Below, in pieces: positions 16,264 to 25,583 of a stretch of 64,000 bases of DNA. The stretch is from Pelagibacterium sediminicola (lineage in GTDB: Bacteria > Pseudomonadota > Alphaproteobacteria > Rhizobiales > Devosiaceae), in the NCBI RefSeq assembly GCF_003390885.1, contig NZ_QMEL01000005.1:168632-232631 (forward strand). Reading direction: 5' to 3'. Position 1 is the first letter of the stretch. Each line of letters opens with the position of its first letter. The notes beneath the pieces are model-generated. The model did no database searches. It was not told the DNA's origin and worked only from the letters and a program-made list of their open reading frames with translations. A program made the translations under genes and the position numbers.

Positions 16264-16931
16264 CAGGCAAGCACCTCCTCGATTGCCGCGTCGAGATCGG
16301 CATAATCCTCGATAATGATATGGGCGCCAGCCGCTTCGAGCAGCGCGCGCTCGTGATAGCCCCAGGTGACCCCGATGGTTTTTGCGCCCGCCGCAACGCC
16401 CAATTCAATGTCGAACGTCGTATCCCCGATCATCACGGCGCGCGACGGGTCGATGCCGGTCTCCGCGCAGGCGCGCAGCATCATGCCCGGATGGGGCTTG
16501 GAGGGGTTGTGATCAGGCGTCTGGACGGTGATGAAATGGTCGGTGAGCCCGTGGAGCGCAAGGATGCGGCTCGCCCCGTGCAGCGCCTTGCCCGTGGCGA
16601 TGCCCAGCAGCGCGGTTTCCATGCCGCGCAGGCGGGCCAGCGCCTCGGCGGCCCCGGCATAAAGCGGCTCGTGCCGCCCCTCGGTTTCGAGCATGGCGCG
16701 ATAAAGCCGGCGATAGGTCTCCGCCAGCGCCAGCGCGGTATCGGTATCGCAATCGGCAAGCCGCTGCATGGCGATGTCGAGCGTCAGCCCGATCACCATG
16801 TTGGACTGCGCACGGGTCGGCGCGACCAGCCCGTGCTCGGTGAAGGTCGCTGCCATATGCTCGGCGATGATCGCGCCGGAATCGATCAGCGTGCCGTCCA
16901 TGTCGAAAACGATGAGGCGCGGGTCGGCCAT
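16263..16931 (-). CDS. HAD family hydrolase (phosphoglycolate phosphatase-like)
   Basis: A 222-residue haloacid dehalogenase-type phosphatase. Motif I is VFDMDGTLIDS (residues 8-18) with the nucleophile and acid Asp, motif II is the Thr in GIATGKA, the Lys of motif III follows in NPSKPHPG, and motif IV is MIGDTTFDIELG. The alpha-helical cap lies between motifs I and II, as in Gph and PgmB. The exact substrate cannot be told; 2-phosphoglycolate is the usual assignment for this branch. It overlaps by one base with both the pseudouridine synthase upstream and the ATP12 gene downstream. Confidence 0.92.
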   Translation of the reverse strand: MADPRLIVFDMDGTLIDSGAIIAEHMAATFTEHGLVAPTRAQSNMVIGLTLDIAMQRLADCDTDTALALAETYRRLYRAMLETEGRHEPLYAGAAEALARLRGMETALLGIATGKALHGASRILALHGLTDHFITVQTPDHNPSKPHPGMMLRACAETGIDPSRAVMIGDTTFDIELGVAAGAKTIGVTWGYHERALLEAAGAHIIIEDYADLDAAIEEVLA

Positions 16932-17926
16932 CAGGCTTCCTCCTCGGGGTCGGCGGTCTGGGCATCGTAGCGGTTGGCGTCGAACCCGAGCGTATCGAAG
17001 GTCTGTTTCATGTGTGGCGGCAGGGGTGCGGTGATATCGAGCCGCTGCCCACTCCTGAGCGGGATGGCGAGGCGCCGGGCGTGAAGGTGCAGCCCCCCCC
17101 CCAGTTCGTCAGGCCGCTCCCAGTTCCAGTTGTCGAGATTGAAATAGCGCGGGTCGTCGAGAATGGGCGTGCCCAGTTCCGTCATATGGACGCGAAGCTG
17201 ATGCGTGCGGCCGGTCACGGGTTTGAGCGTCACCCACGCAAATTGATGCGCCGCGCTGTCGGTGACTGAATAATAGCTCACCGAATGCTGCGCGCCCTCT
17301 GCACCGTTCTCGACCACCACCATCTGCTCGCCGTCCTGCGTCGCCTGCCGGGCGAGAAAGCACGATATGCGGCCCTGGCGCGGGCTGGGCACACCCACCA
17401 CTACCGCCCAATAGATCTTGCGCGCCGCCCGCGAGCGGAACACCGTGCCGAAATGGCTGGCCGCCGCGCGGGTCTTGGCGACCAGCAGGCAGCCAGAAGT
17501 GTCCCGGTCGAGCCGGTGCACGAGCCGGGGCGGCTCCCCCTTCTTGTTGGGGAGCGATTTCAGCATCCCGTCGATGTGGCGCCGGGTGCCCGACCCGCCT
17601 TGAACGGCAAGCCCGTGCGGCTTGTTGAAGACGTAAACCTCGTCGTCCTCATAGATGATGAGATCGCGCAGGAACTGTGCGTCCTTGTCGTTGATTCGGG
17701 GCTTGCCGCTGGGCGCGGGCGCCTCGCCGAGCGGGGGCACCCGCACGATCTGCCCGGCGGCAAGCCGCGCATTGGTTTGAACGCGCCCGCTATCGACGCG
17801 CACCTGTCCCGACCGCAACAGCTTTTGCAGCCGCCCGAAGGACAGGTGCGGAAAATGCACCGAAAACCACCGGTCGAGCCGCATCCCGTCTTCATCGCGC
17901 GCGACCTCGCGCATCTGAACGCTCAT
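16931..17926 (-). CDS. RluA-family 23S rRNA pseudouridine synthase (RluC/RluD type)
   Basis: The enzyme converts uridines of 23S rRNA to pseudouridine. An S4 RNA-binding domain (about 15-65, MRLDRWFSVHFPHLSFGRLQKLL type) precedes the catalytic domain. The catalytic Asp lies in HRLDRDTSGCLLVAKT and the second signature is KPVTGRTHQLRVHM. The architecture points to RluC or RluD rather than RluA. ATG 17926, one base after the crcB stop, gives 331 residues; the frame runs upstream into crcB without similarity. It is the second gene of the crcB-synthase-HAD-ATP12 unit, an order I recognise from other Hyphomicrobiales. Confidence 0.94.
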   Translation of the reverse strand: MSVQMREVARDEDGMRLDRWFSVHFPHLSFGRLQKLLRSGQVRVDSGRVQTNARLAAGQIVRVPPLGEAPAPSGKPRINDKDAQFLRDLIIYEDDEVYVFNKPHGLAVQGGSGTRRHIDGMLKSLPNKKGEPPRLVHRLDRDTSGCLLVAKTRAAASHFGTVFRSRAARKIYWAVVVGVPSPRQGRISCFLARQATQDGEQMVVVENGAEGAQHSVSYYSVTDSAAHQFAWVTLKPVTGRTHQLRVHMTELGTPILDDPRYFNLDNWNWERPDELGGGLHLHARRLAIPLRSGQRLDITAPLPPHMKQTFDTLGFDANRYDAQTADPEEEA

Positions 17927-17927
17927 T

Positions 17928-18299
17928 TCAAAACACTCCACGGGCAATCCACAGCCCACCCATGAGGGCCGCGACCGAACCGACCACCGAAAGCGCGACA
18001 TAACCCAACGCCATGCCCCACTGCCCCCGCTCGATAAGGATCACGACATCGAGCGAAAAGGCCGAAAAGGTCGTGAACCCGCCAAGCAATCCCACTGCGA
18101 GCAGCAACCGGGCCTCATGGCCCCATCCGACCGTAATGCGGGCCAGCACCGCAACGAGCACGCCCATCAGCATCGAGCCGACAACGTTGACGATCAGTGT
18201 TGCGACGGGGACCCCCGTGACCGGAACGAGACGCCCCACACCATATCGCGCCATCGACCCCACAGCGCCGCCCAGCCCGACAAGAAGATATGCGTTCAT
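17928..18299 (-). CDS. crcB: Fluoride efflux channel CrcB (Fluc)
   Basis: CrcB dimers form a double-barrelled channel that expels fluoride. The 123-residue protein has four membrane helices; the polar track and sodium-site region are recognised from GLGGAVGSMARYG near the start, LIVNVVGSMLMG, and GLLGGFTTFSAFSLD. It opens a four-gene unit with almost no spacing. I looked for the fluoride riboswitch that often precedes crcB and did not find it in the 257 nt upstream, which instead hold a GC-rich palindromic repeat. Confidence 0.95.
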   Translation of the reverse strand: MNAYLLVGLGGAVGSMARYGVGRLVPVTGVPVATLIVNVVGSMLMGVLVAVLARITVGWGHEARLLLAVGLLGGFTTFSAFSLDVVILIERGQWGMALGYVALSVVGSVAALMGGLWIARGVF

Positions 18300-18345
18300 T
18301 TTTGCCTCTTGGCCAATCGAAACCCGGCGTCTGCAGCCAGCATCG

Positions 18346-18467
18346 CCCCCCTCACCCCCGGCCCCTCTCCCACGAAGGGGAGAGGGGGGCTCGTGTAGCT
18401 ACCCCACGGTTCCCCTTCTCCCCTCGTGGGAGAAGGTGGCCCGGCAAAGCCGGGTCGGATGAGGGGG
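18346..18467. repeat. GC-rich intergenic palindromic repeat upstream of crcB
   Basis: Two inverted units (CCCCTCTCC-N8-GGAGAGGGG and a CTTCTCCC/GGGAGAAG unit), with a CCCGGC-N4-GCCGGG hairpin and CCCCTCA / GGATGAGGGG ends. The pattern matches a dispersed intergenic element common in alphaproteobacteria. It fills most of the gap between rarA and crcB. Confidence 0.65.
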
Positions 18468-18556
18468 CCAGCGATGCCAACCAACAGCGCAATTGCCGAT
18501 CGGTGGAGAAAGCGTGGCCGCGTCAATAACACCTTTGCGCCATCGGCTCCAGCCGC

Positions 18557-19885
18557 TCAGTTTCCGCTCCGCCTCGCCGCCCTCAGCTTTCCGAAGTAAT
18601 CGAGACGCTTGATGATCTCGCGCTCGAACCCCCGCTCCACGGGCTTGTAAAAATCCTGCCGCCCGATCTTTTCGGGGAAATATTCCTGCCCCGAAAATCC
18701 TTCGGGCGTATCGTGGTCGTAGATATAGCCCTCGCCATAGCCCTGCCCCTTCATGAGCTTTGTGGGCGCGTTGAGGATGGACATGGGCGGGGTGGGTGAG
18801 CCGGTCTTTTTGGCCAGCGCCAGCGCCTTGTTATAGGCGTTGTAGAGCGCGTTCGATTTGGGCGCGGTCGCCAGATAAACGACCACCTGCGCCAGCGCCA
18901 GTTCGCCCTCGGGCGAGCCGAGCATGTGATAGGCGTCCTTGGCGGCGGTAGCGATGGGCAGCGCCTGCGGATCGGCCATGCCGATGTCCTCGACCGCCAT
19001 GCGGATCAGCCGCCGCGCCAGATACATCGGGTCCTCGCCCGCATCGATCATGCGCGCGAAATAATAGAGCGCGGCGTCCGGGTCCGACCCTCGCACTGTC
19101 TTATGCAGCGCCGAGATAAGGTTGTAGTGCCCGTCCTGCGACTTGTCGTAGATCGGCGCGCGGCGCTGCACCAGCTTGGTCAGCCCCTCATGGTCGAGCA
19201 TGTCCTTGGGCCCGGTTGCCGCATCAAGTTCCTCGATGAGCCCCAGAAAGGCGCGCCCGTCGCCATCGGCCAGCGAGATCAGCGTTTCCCGCGCGTCCTC
19301 ATCGAGCGGCAGCGCGCGGCCAATCTCTGCCTCGGCGCGCCTGGCCAGCGCCTCGAGATCCTCGCGCGAAAGGCTCTGGAAGGTCAGCACCTGCGAACGG
19401 GAGAGAAGCGCGGCGTTGAGCTCGAAGCTGGGGTTTTCCGTGGTCGCACCGACGAGAACGACCGTGCCGTCTTCCATCACCGGCAAAAAACTGTCCTGCT
19501 GGGCGCGGTTGAAGCGATGGATTTCATCGACGAACAGCAGCGTGCGCTGCCCGGCGCGCCGGGCGGTGCGGGCAGTCTCGAAAACCTTCTTGAGATCGGC
19601 GACCCCCGAAAAGATCGCCGAAATCTGCTCGAAGCGGTAATCGGTGGCATCGGCCAGAAGCCGCGCGACGGTCGTTTTGCCCGTCCCCGGCGGTCCCCAG
19701 AGGATAAGCGAGCCGAGCCGCCCCGACCCGATCATGCGCCGCAGCGTGCCTTCGGGCCCCAGGATATGGCTCTGCCCGATCACCTCATCGAGCGAGCGCG
19801 GCCGCAGCCGGTCGGCCAGCGGCCGGTCTTCGCTCGCCTCCTCGGGACGGGCTGCGGGGATGTCATCGGGGAAAAGGTCAGTCAT
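18557..19885 (-). CDS. rarA: Replication-associated recombination protein A (RarA/MgsA)
   Basis: RarA is a AAA+ ATPase of the clamp-loader group that acts at stalled replication forks. The 442-residue protein carries Walker A GPPGTGKT at 64-71, Walker B LLFVDEI at 116-122 followed by HRFNRAQQDSFLP, the sensor-1 GATTENPSFELN segment, and the RarA C-terminal region with KTVRGSDPDAALYY and the GYIYDHDTPEGFSGQEY motif. ATG 19885 is chosen, with AGGGG seven bases upstream. It sits between the Deg protease and crcB on the same strand, but repeats of 190 and 257 nt on either side suggest separate transcription. Confidence 0.96.
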   Translation of the reverse strand: MTDLFPDDIPAARPEEASEDRPLADRLRPRSLDEVIGQSHILGPEGTLRRMIGSGRLGSLILWGPPGTGKTTVARLLADATDYRFEQISAIFSGVADLKKVFETARTARRAGQRTLLFVDEIHRFNRAQQDSFLPVMEDGTVVLVGATTENPSFELNAALLSRSQVLTFQSLSREDLEALARRAEAEIGRALPLDEDARETLISLADGDGRAFLGLIEELDAATGPKDMLDHEGLTKLVQRRAPIYDKSQDGHYNLISALHKTVRGSDPDAALYYFARMIDAGEDPMYLARRLIRMAVEDIGMADPQALPIATAAKDAYHMLGSPEGELALAQVVVYLATAPKSNALYNAYNKALALAKKTGSPTPPMSILNAPTKLMKGQGYGEGYIYDHDTPEGFSGQEYFPEKIGRQDFYKPVERGFEREIIKRLDYFGKLRAARRSGN

Positions 19886-19926
19886 CGGAATGCCCCTCGA
19901 TCGCACAGGGTTCGGCTAACGCCGAA

Positions 19927-20036
19927 TCCCCCCTCCCAACCTCCCCCACAAGGGGGGAGGTGCTGACCCTGTGCGTAGGGAAGTGCCCAGAAAAAGGAAG
20001 CACCCTCCCCTTGATGGGGAGGGCTGGGGAGGGGTG
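19927..20036. repeat. GC-rich intergenic palindromic repeat between the Deg protease and rarA
   Basis: Two inverted units, CCTCCC-N...-GGGGGGAGG and CCCTCCCC-N5-GGGGAGGG, the second embedded in a longer CACCCTCCCC / GGGGAGGGGTG pairing. The pattern is again typical of dispersed intergenic elements. Confidence 0.6.
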
Positions 20037-20075
20037 AAGCCGCAAGCCGAGGCAAATCGATTCCATCATGAGACC

Positions 20076-21473
20076 CTACCCGCTGACATAAGATCGGATG
20101 ACACTCCCGCCCCGCTGCAAGACGATCTGCCAGCCTCCTGGCCTCTGGCCCGCCACCGATTCAAACGTCTCAATATCACGAATATCGGTGCCGTTGAGGT
20201 TGAGGATGACGTCGCCCTGCCGCAGCCCGAGCCGCTGGGCCGGGCTGCCCGGCGCGACCTCGATAATGGCGACGCCGGTCGCCGAGAACGCCAGCCCCAG
20301 CTCCTGGGCCAGCGCAGGCGTCAGTTCGGCGGCGGTGGCGCCCGCGAACCGGGTGTCACCGGAAATCACTGCCCGGCGGCCGGCCAGCGGGGGCGCGGGT
20401 TCGAGCGTCAGATCGACGGTCATCGCTTCCGCGTTCCGGCGCACGTCCAGCGCGACGGTCGTATCGATCGGCAGGAGGCCGATGCGGTAATAGAGCGCTT
20501 CGGGGTCCTGCACGGCAAGGCCGTCAATCCCCACGATCACATCGCCCGACCGCAACCCGGCGCGGGCAGCGGGGCTGTCGGGGGCGATCTCGGTCACCAA
20601 GGCGCCGCGCGGCAATTCAAGCCCCAACCCGGCGGCAAGCTCGGCATCGAGCGTCTGGAACGTCGCGCCGAACCACGGACGCACCAGTTCGCCCCCCGAG
20701 GCGGCGGTGCTGGCGATGACCCGCGCCATGTTGGAGGGGATGGCGAACCCGATGCCGTTCGAGCCGCCCGAGCGCGTAAAGAGCGCAGAGTTGATGCCGA
20801 CCAGCCGCCCCTCCATATCGACCAGCGCACCGCCCGAATTGCCCGGATTGATCGCCGCATCGGTCTGGATGAAGAACTGATAGTCGGTGATGCCAACCCC
20901 CGTACGCGCCAGTGCCGAAACGATGCCGCTGGTCACCGTCTGCCCCACGCCGAACGGGTTGCCGATGGCGAGCACGAGATCGCCCACCTCCAGCCGGTCC
21001 GAATCCGCGAACTCGACGATCGGGAACGTCCGATCGGAATTGCGGACCAAGAGCGCAGCTAGGTCGGTCGCCTCATCGGCCAATACGAGTTCGACCGGAT
21101 ATTCGCGCCCGTCGGTCATCGCAACCCGGATGTCGGTCGCGCCCTCGACCACATGATAGTTGGTGAGGATCAGTCCATCTTCCCCCACGATCACCCCCGA
21201 GCCGAGCGATTGCGATTCCTGCGGACGGCTGTCAAAAAAGGGCGAGCGCTCGAAGAACTGCTCAAAGAATGGATCGGAAAAAAGGCTCTGGCGCTGCTGC
21301 CGGGTGATGCGCGTCGCGTAGACATTGACGACCGCCGGGGCCACCTCCCGCACGATCGGCGCATAGGACAACCGGATTTCATCCGCGCTTTCCGGCGCGC
21401 GCCGCTCGACCTGGGCCAGTGCGGGCGTAATGGAAACGGCGATGACGAGGATCAGCGAAAGGGCGCGAAGCAT
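20076..21473 (-). CDS. Periplasmic Deg/HtrA (Do) family serine protease
   Basis: Deg proteases degrade or refold damaged envelope proteins. The 465-residue protein has a signal peptide (residues 1-20, cleavage after ALA), a trypsin-like domain with the triad His107 (NYHVVEG), Asp137 (ATDLAAL) and Ser213 (GNSGGAL), and two PDZ domains (about 285-370 and 385-460). That layout fits DegP, DegQ and relatives; the Q-linker near residue 60-85 is Phe-rich (DPFFEQFFERSPFF), as in DegP. ATG 21473 with GGAG upstream is the start; the frame is open for 37 more codons without leader character. It lies where related genomes place it, near rplQ and rarA. Confidence 0.94.
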   Translation of the reverse strand: MLRALSLILVIAVSITPALAQVERRAPESADEIRLSYAPIVREVAPAVVNVYATRITRQQRQSLFSDPFFEQFFERSPFFDSRPQESQSLGSGVIVGEDGLILTNYHVVEGATDIRVAMTDGREYPVELVLADEATDLAALLVRNSDRTFPIVEFADSDRLEVGDLVLAIGNPFGVGQTVTSGIVSALARTGVGITDYQFFIQTDAAINPGNSGGALVDMEGRLVGINSALFTRSGGSNGIGFAIPSNMARVIASTAASGGELVRPWFGATFQTLDAELAAGLGLELPRGALVTEIAPDSPAARAGLRSGDVIVGIDGLAVQDPEALYYRIGLLPIDTTVALDVRRNAEAMTVDLTLEPAPPLAGRRAVISGDTRFAGATAAELTPALAQELGLAFSATGVAIIEVAPGSPAQRLGLRQGDVILNLNGTDIRDIETFESVAGQRPGGWQIVLQRGGSVIRSYVSG

Positions 21474-21680
21474 GGGCAATCTCCAGTCTTTCCGATTGCC
21501 GCCAAAGGTGGTGCTTCGCAACGCTGCTGGCAAGTTACGAGTTCGTAAAAGAGCGTCGGATCGATGGCGGCAAAGAATCGTCACACGGCCCGTCTATAGC
21601 CCCAAAATGGCCATTGCGAAGGGGGGCAATGCGCCCTATACGTCCGCGCTTTGTTTCACCGCTTGATGAGGGTCCCGTGA

Positions 21681-22832
21681 ATGGACATTTCGCCCGCTCG
21701 CACTTACGCGAACACCGCTGAACTGATCGCAACCCAAGAACCGGATTACCCCAGCTTCCTGTTCTCCGAACGGCTGCTGGTCGATGCCATAAAGGCATTC
21801 CAGTCCGGCTTCGACGGCCTGCTGACCTACGCGGTGAAGGCGAACCCCTCGCCCCACATCCTTTCCATCATGCACCGCGAGGGCCTCAAGGCCTTCGACG
21901 TCGCCTCGAACACCGAAATGGCGCTGATCGAAAAATACGCGCCCGGCGCCGCGATGCACTACAACAACCCGATCAAGTCGCGGCGCGAGATCCAGCGCGC
22001 CTACGAGGATCATGGGGTGCGCTCCTTTACCATCGACCACGTCGCCCAACTCGACCAGTTGGCGGCGGTCGTGCCGCCCTCCGAGGATATCGAGGTCACC
22101 GTGCGCTTCAAGGCCGGCAAGGCGCTCAAATCGTATGATTTCGGCACCAAGTTCGGGGTGATGGAAGACGGCGCGGTCTCCATGTGCACGCTGACCAAAG
22201 CCATGGGCTATTCCACCTCGCTGTGCTTTCACGTCGGCAGCCAGTGCGAGGATGCCTACGCCTATGAGCGCCACATCGCGGCGGCGGGGCGCATCGCCAG
22301 AGCTTCGGGGATCGAGCTCAAACGCCTCAATGTCGGCGGCGGCTTCCCCGCGCCCTACATCACCAGCACCGCGCCTCCGCTCGACGTCTATTTCGAGACG
22401 ATCCGCGCCGCCGTCGCCGATACGTTCGGCTCGAGCCGCCCGCAACTGATCGCCGAGCCGGGCCGTGGGCTGTCGACGGGCAGCACTGCCCTGCTCCTGC
22501 GCGTCAAGCACGTGCGCGGCGAGCAGTCGGTCTATGTCAACGATGGGGTCTATGGCTCGTTGATGGAAGCGATGATCCTCGAGTTCATGCCCCCGCTCCG
22601 CGTCTGGCGGGGCGACAAGATCGTGACGGGCGAAACCTGGGACTTCAAGATCTTCGGCCCCACCTGCGACAGCTACGACGTGATGCCCCAGACCTTCCTG
22701 CTGCCCGAAGCCATCGCCGAGGACGACTATATCGAATTCGGCCTCATGGGCGCCTACACCCAGGCCTCGCTCACCGACTTCAACGGCTTCGACCGCCGCG
22801 ATCTTTATTGGGTGGATGATATTCTGGTGTAG
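21681..22832 (+). CDS. Type III PLP-dependent decarboxylase (ornithine/lysine decarboxylase family)
   Basis: An alanine-racemase-fold decarboxylase, most likely acting on ornithine or lysine to give putrescine or cadaverine. In 383 residues the PLP lysine is Lys53 (YAVKANPSP), the phosphate-binding loop is GGGFP at 219-223, EPGR lies at 259-262, and the catalytic Cys is Cys329 in FGPTCDSYDV, which marks the decarboxylase group as opposed to racemases. The HVGSQC segment at 184-189 is also family-typical. It reads away from the Deg protease and towards rplQ. The gap between the two starts is 207 nt and shows no clear regulatory element. Confidence 0.92.
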   Translation: MDISPARTYANTAELIATQEPDYPSFLFSERLLVDAIKAFQSGFDGLLTYAVKANPSPHILSIMHREGLKAFDVASNTEMALIEKYAPGAAMHYNNPIKSRREIQRAYEDHGVRSFTIDHVAQLDQLAAVVPPSEDIEVTVRFKAGKALKSYDFGTKFGVMEDGAVSMCTLTKAMGYSTSLCFHVGSQCEDAYAYERHIAAAGRIARASGIELKRLNVGGGFPAPYITSTAPPLDVYFETIRAAVADTFGSSRPQLIAEPGRGLSTGSTALLLRVKHVRGEQSVYVNDGVYGSLMEAMILEFMPPLRVWRGDKIVTGETWDFKIFGPTCDSYDVMPQTFLLPEAIAEDDYIEFGLMGAYTQASLTDFNGFDRRDLYWVDDILV

Positions 22833-22910
22833 GTGACGGCTCAACGCACATAGGCGTCACGTCGGGGCCCAGAGCGGGGCTTGCCGCAAGCACGGAGTGG
22901 GCTGAGAGAT

Positions 22911-23008
22911 CGCGCTGGATCCCGGGAACAAGTCCCGGAATGACAATTGTATGTTTGCAGGCCCCTCCCCCTTCGATTGCACCCCGGGATTTATTCCCGG
23001 GGTCCAGA
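22911..23008. repeat. Dispersed palindromic repeat, copy 2
   Basis: Two units, GGATCCCGGGAACAAGTCCC-type and CCCCGGGATTTATTCCCGGGG, with the same flanking words (CGCGCTGGAT, GGAATGACAAT, GGTCCAGA) as the copies at 5679-5777 and 59619-59656. It lies between the convergent decarboxylase gene and rplQ. Confidence 0.8.
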
Positions 23009-23049
23009 TCGGAGCCTCCACAGCCACGGAACATTCAGCCGCCCAACGA

Positions 23050-23080
23050 AAAAAGGCCCGGATCGCTCCGGGCCTTTTTC
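23050..23080 (-). terminator. Rho-independent terminator of the alpha operon
   Basis: On the minus strand GGCCCGGA-N4-TCCGGGCC flanked by A and T runs (AAAAAGG...CCTTTTT), 20 nt after the rplQ stop. It ends the long ribosomal transcription unit. Confidence 0.9.
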
Positions 23081-23099
23081 AATGGATACGAAGGAAAGA

Positions 23100-23537
23100 T
23101 CACGCCGCTGCGCTCTCGTCCTCGTCGTCGCGGACGAAGTCGGCGGTCGGGCCCGAATCCTGGCCCCGTGCATCGACGTCGCGATCGACGAACTCGATCA
23201 CGCCGACAGGCGCGTTGTCGCCGTGGCGGTAGCCGGCCTTGAGGACGCGGGTGTAGCCGCCATTGCGGTCCTTGTAGCGCGGGCCGAGCACGTCGAACAG
23301 CTTGGCGACCATCGCCTCGTCATTGCCGAGCTGCGCAAGCGCCTGGCGGCGGGCGTGAAGATCGCCACGCTTGCCCAGCGTGATGAGCTTTTCAACGATC
23401 GGACGCAGATCCTTTGCCTTGGGCAGCGTCGTGACGATCTGCTCGTGCTTGATCAGGGCCGCGGACATGTTCCTGAACATCGCCTTGCGATGCGAAGAGG
23501 TCCGGTTCAGTTTGCGGCCGGCTTTACCGTGGCGCAT
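23100..23537 (-). CDS. rplQ: 50S ribosomal protein L17
   Basis: L17 sits on the solvent side of the large subunit near the tunnel exit. The 145-residue protein (127 in E. coli) begins [24 protein letters not shown], the family signature, and has a C-terminal acidic tail ([10 protein letters not shown]) longer than in E. coli. It is the last gene of the alpha operon, 39 nt after rpoA, and is followed directly by a strong terminator. Confidence 0.98.
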   Translation of the reverse strand: MRHGKAGRKLNRTSSHRKAMFRNMSAALIKHEQIVTTLPKAKDLRPIVEKLITLGKRGDLHARRQALAQLGNDEAMVAKLFDVLGPRYKDRNGGYTRVLKAGYRHGDNAPVGVIEFVDRDVDARGQDSGPTADFVRDDEDESAAA

Positions 23538-23576
23538 GGTACTCTCCTAATATCTTTATCTTCAGCCCGCGGCAGA

Positions 23577-24593
23577 TCAGTAGTGATCTTCGTAACGCTT
23601 GGCGAGGTCTTCGATGTTTTCGGGCGGCCAGTTGGCGACGTCCATCCCCAGATGGAGCCCCATCTGGGCCAGCACTTCCTTGATCTCGTTGAGCGACTTG
23701 CGCCCGAAGTTCGGCGTGCGAAGCATTTCCGCTTCCGTCTTCTGGATGAGATCGCCAATATAGACGATGTTGTCGTTCTTGAGGCAGTTGGCCGAACGGA
23801 CACTGAGCTCGAGTTCGTCCACCTTCTTGAGCAGCGCCGGGTTGAACGCCAGTTCGGGCGTTGCGTCCTCGGCCTTTTCCTTGGTCGGCTCCTCGAAGTT
23901 GATAAACACCGAAAGCTGGTCCTGGACGATACGGGCCGCAAAAGCGAGCGCGTCCTCGGGCGTGATGGCGCCGTTGGTCTCGATCTGCATGGTAAGCTTG
24001 TCGAAGTCGAGGTTCTGACCCTCGCGAGTCTTGTCGACCTTGTAGCTCACGCGCTTGACCGGGGAAAACAGCGCATCGACGGCGATATAGCCGATAGGCG
24101 CATCCTCGGGCTTGTTGCGGTCGGCCGGGACATAGCCCTTGCCGGTATTCACGGTAAATTCGATATTGATCTCGGCCCCATCGTCGAGGTGACAGATGAC
24201 GAGCTCGGGATTGAGGATCTCGATGTCGCCGGTCGTGCGGATATCGCCCGCCGTGACCGCACCGGGCCCCTGCTTGTTGAGTGTAAGGCGCTTGGGCCCC
24301 TCATCACCCATCTTGACTGCGATTTCCTTGACGTTGAGCACGAGATCGGTAACGTCCTCGCGCACGCCGGGAATCGAGGAGAATTCGTGCAGCACGCCAT
24401 CGATCTGAATGGCGGTGATTGCCGCGCCCTGCAGCGACGAAAGCAGCACACGGCGCAGCGTGTTGCCCAGGGTCAAGCCATAACCGCGCTCGAGCGGCTC
24501 GGCGACCACGGAGGCCACGCGCACAGGATTACTGCCTGGAACGACGTCGAGCTTGGTCGGCTTAATCAGCTCCTGCCAGTTTTTCTGGATCAT
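23577..24593 (-). CDS. rpoA: DNA-directed RNA polymerase subunit alpha
   Basis: The alpha dimer starts assembly of RNA polymerase and its C-terminal domain touches UP elements and activators. The N-terminal domain runs to about 235 and holds the dimer motif ([19 protein letters not shown]). A flexible linker with [10 protein letters not shown] follows, then the C-terminal domain (about 250-330) with the [14 protein letters not shown] segment that carries the DNA-contacting Arg and Asn. ATG 24593 ([12 protein letters not shown]) fits family starts, giving 338 residues; a second ATG four codons upstream abuts a GAAAGG site. It follows rpsK by 95 nt. Confidence 0.97.
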   Translation of the reverse strand: MIQKNWQELIKPTKLDVVPGSNPVRVASVVAEPLERGYGLTLGNTLRRVLLSSLQGAAITAIQIDGVLHEFSSIPGVREDVTDLVLNVKEIAVKMGDEGPKRLTLNKQGPGAVTAGDIRTTGDIEILNPELVICHLDDGAEINIEFTVNTGKGYVPADRNKPEDAPIGYIAVDALFSPVKRVSYKVDKTREGQNLDFDKLTMQIETNGAITPEDALAFAARIVQDQLSVFINFEEPTKEKAEDATPELAFNPALLKKVDELELSVRSANCLKNDNIVYIGDLIQKTEAEMLRTPNFGRKSLNEIKEVLAQMGLHLGMDVANWPPENIEDLAKRYEDHY

Positions 24594-24688
24594 CACGTCC
24601 AACATCCTTTCAAAAATGCGGCCCTGCCCCGGCCGCCTGCCGCAAACGGTAAACGGACCCCGGTTGGCCTTCCCGGAGCCCGGTCACA

Positions 24689-25081
24689 TTAGACGCGACG
24701 ACGCTTGCGCGGCCGACATCCGTTGTGGGGGATGGATGTAACGTCCCTGATGCTCGTAACGGTAAAGCCGGCGGCCTGAAGTGCACGCAGGGCCGATTCA
24801 CGCCCCGAACCCGGACCACGCACTTCGACTTCCAAAGTCTTCATGCCGTGTTCCTGTGCCTTCTTGGCTGCATCTTCCGCAGCCATCTGCGCTGCGTAAG
24901 GGGTCGACTTGCGCGAACCCTTGAAACCCATCGTACCGGCGGAGGACCAGGAGATCGTATTGCCCTGAACGTCGGTGATGGTAACCATCGTGTTGTTGAA
25001 AGAGGCGTTCACATGTGCAACGCCAGCACTGATATTCTTGCGTTCGCGACGGCGAACGCGGGTCGTTTCAGCTTTAGCCAT
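24689..25081 (-). CDS. rpsK: 30S ribosomal protein S11
   Basis: S11 lies on the platform of the small subunit and helps form the cleft for the Shine-Dalgarno helix. The 130-residue protein has the invariant segments [38 protein letters not shown] and the C-terminal [18 protein letters not shown]. It is preceded by a 133-nt gap holding a direct and inverted repeat built on GCGAATAG, unusual inside this operon. Confidence 0.98.
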   Translation of the reverse strand: MAKAETTRVRRRERKNISAGVAHVNASFNNTMVTITDVQGNTISWSSAGTMGFKGSRKSTPYAAQMAAEDAAKKAQEHGMKTLEVEVRGPGSGRESALRALQAAGFTVTSIRDVTSIPHNGCRPRKRRRV

Positions 25082-25140
25082 TTACTTCCTCTAGCCGATA
25101 TCTGACGCCGCCGTGATCCCAGCGGCTACACCTTCGAGAA

Positions 25141-25210
25141 GGCGAGTAGCGAATAGGGAGTAGCGAATAGAAAGAATATTATTCGCCATTCGCTATTTCA
25201 CTATTCGCCA
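25141..25210. repeat. GCGAATAG direct and inverted repeats between rpsM and rpsK
   Basis: AGTAGCGAATAG occurs twice in tandem (25145-25156 and 25159-25170), followed by ATTCGC / CGCTATT / CTATTCGCCA units in the opposite sense (25181-25210). The arms can fold into a long hairpin. The AT-rich centre differs from the GC-rich surroundings. Confidence 0.75.
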
Positions 25211-25214
25211 CCCC

Positions 25215-25583
25215 TTATTTCTTCTTGCCCGCGATGGGCTTTGCCGGACCCTTGCGGGTGCGGGCATTGGTGTGGGTGCGCTGGCCACGGACCGGAAGGC
25301 CACGGCGGTGACGCAGACCGCGATAATTGCCAAGGTCCATGAGACGCTTGATGTTCATTGCCACCGTACGCCGCAGGTCGCCCTCGACCGAATAGTCACG
25401 GTCGATGGTTTCACGGATCTGGATGACTTCTGCGTCGGTCAGTTCATTGACCCGGCGCTCCGCCGGAATGGAAACCTTCTCGCAGATTTCAGAGGCCATT
25501 TTCGGGCCGATCCCGTGAATGTATTGCAGTGCGATAAGCACGCGCTTATTCGTCGGGATATTGACGCCAGCAATACGAGCCAC
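25215..25583 (-). CDS. rpsM: 30S ribosomal protein S13
   Basis: S13 is in the head of the small subunit and forms intersubunit bridges with L5. The 122-residue protein has [26 protein letters not shown] at the start, the [25 protein letters not shown] segment and a Lys-rich tail (AKPIAGKKK) that reaches the P-site tRNA. It opens the alpha operon part, 181 nt after adk. As in many alphaproteobacteria, rpsD is not part of this operon. Confidence 0.98.
   Translation of the reverse strand: MARIAGVNIPTNKRVLIALQYIHGIGPKMASEICEKVSIPAERRVNELTDAEVIQIRETIDRDYSVEGDLRRTVAMNIKRLMDLGNYRGLRHRRGLPVRGQRTHTNARTRKGPAKPIAGKKK

Noticed and set aside
18300..18556. Fluoride riboswitch upstream of crcB
   Set aside because: I looked for its conserved pattern and found only a GC-rich palindromic repeat.
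18346..20036. Repeats near crcB and rarA as a CRISPR array
   Set aside because: The units are palindromic, not evenly spaced, have no spacers and no cas genes nearby.
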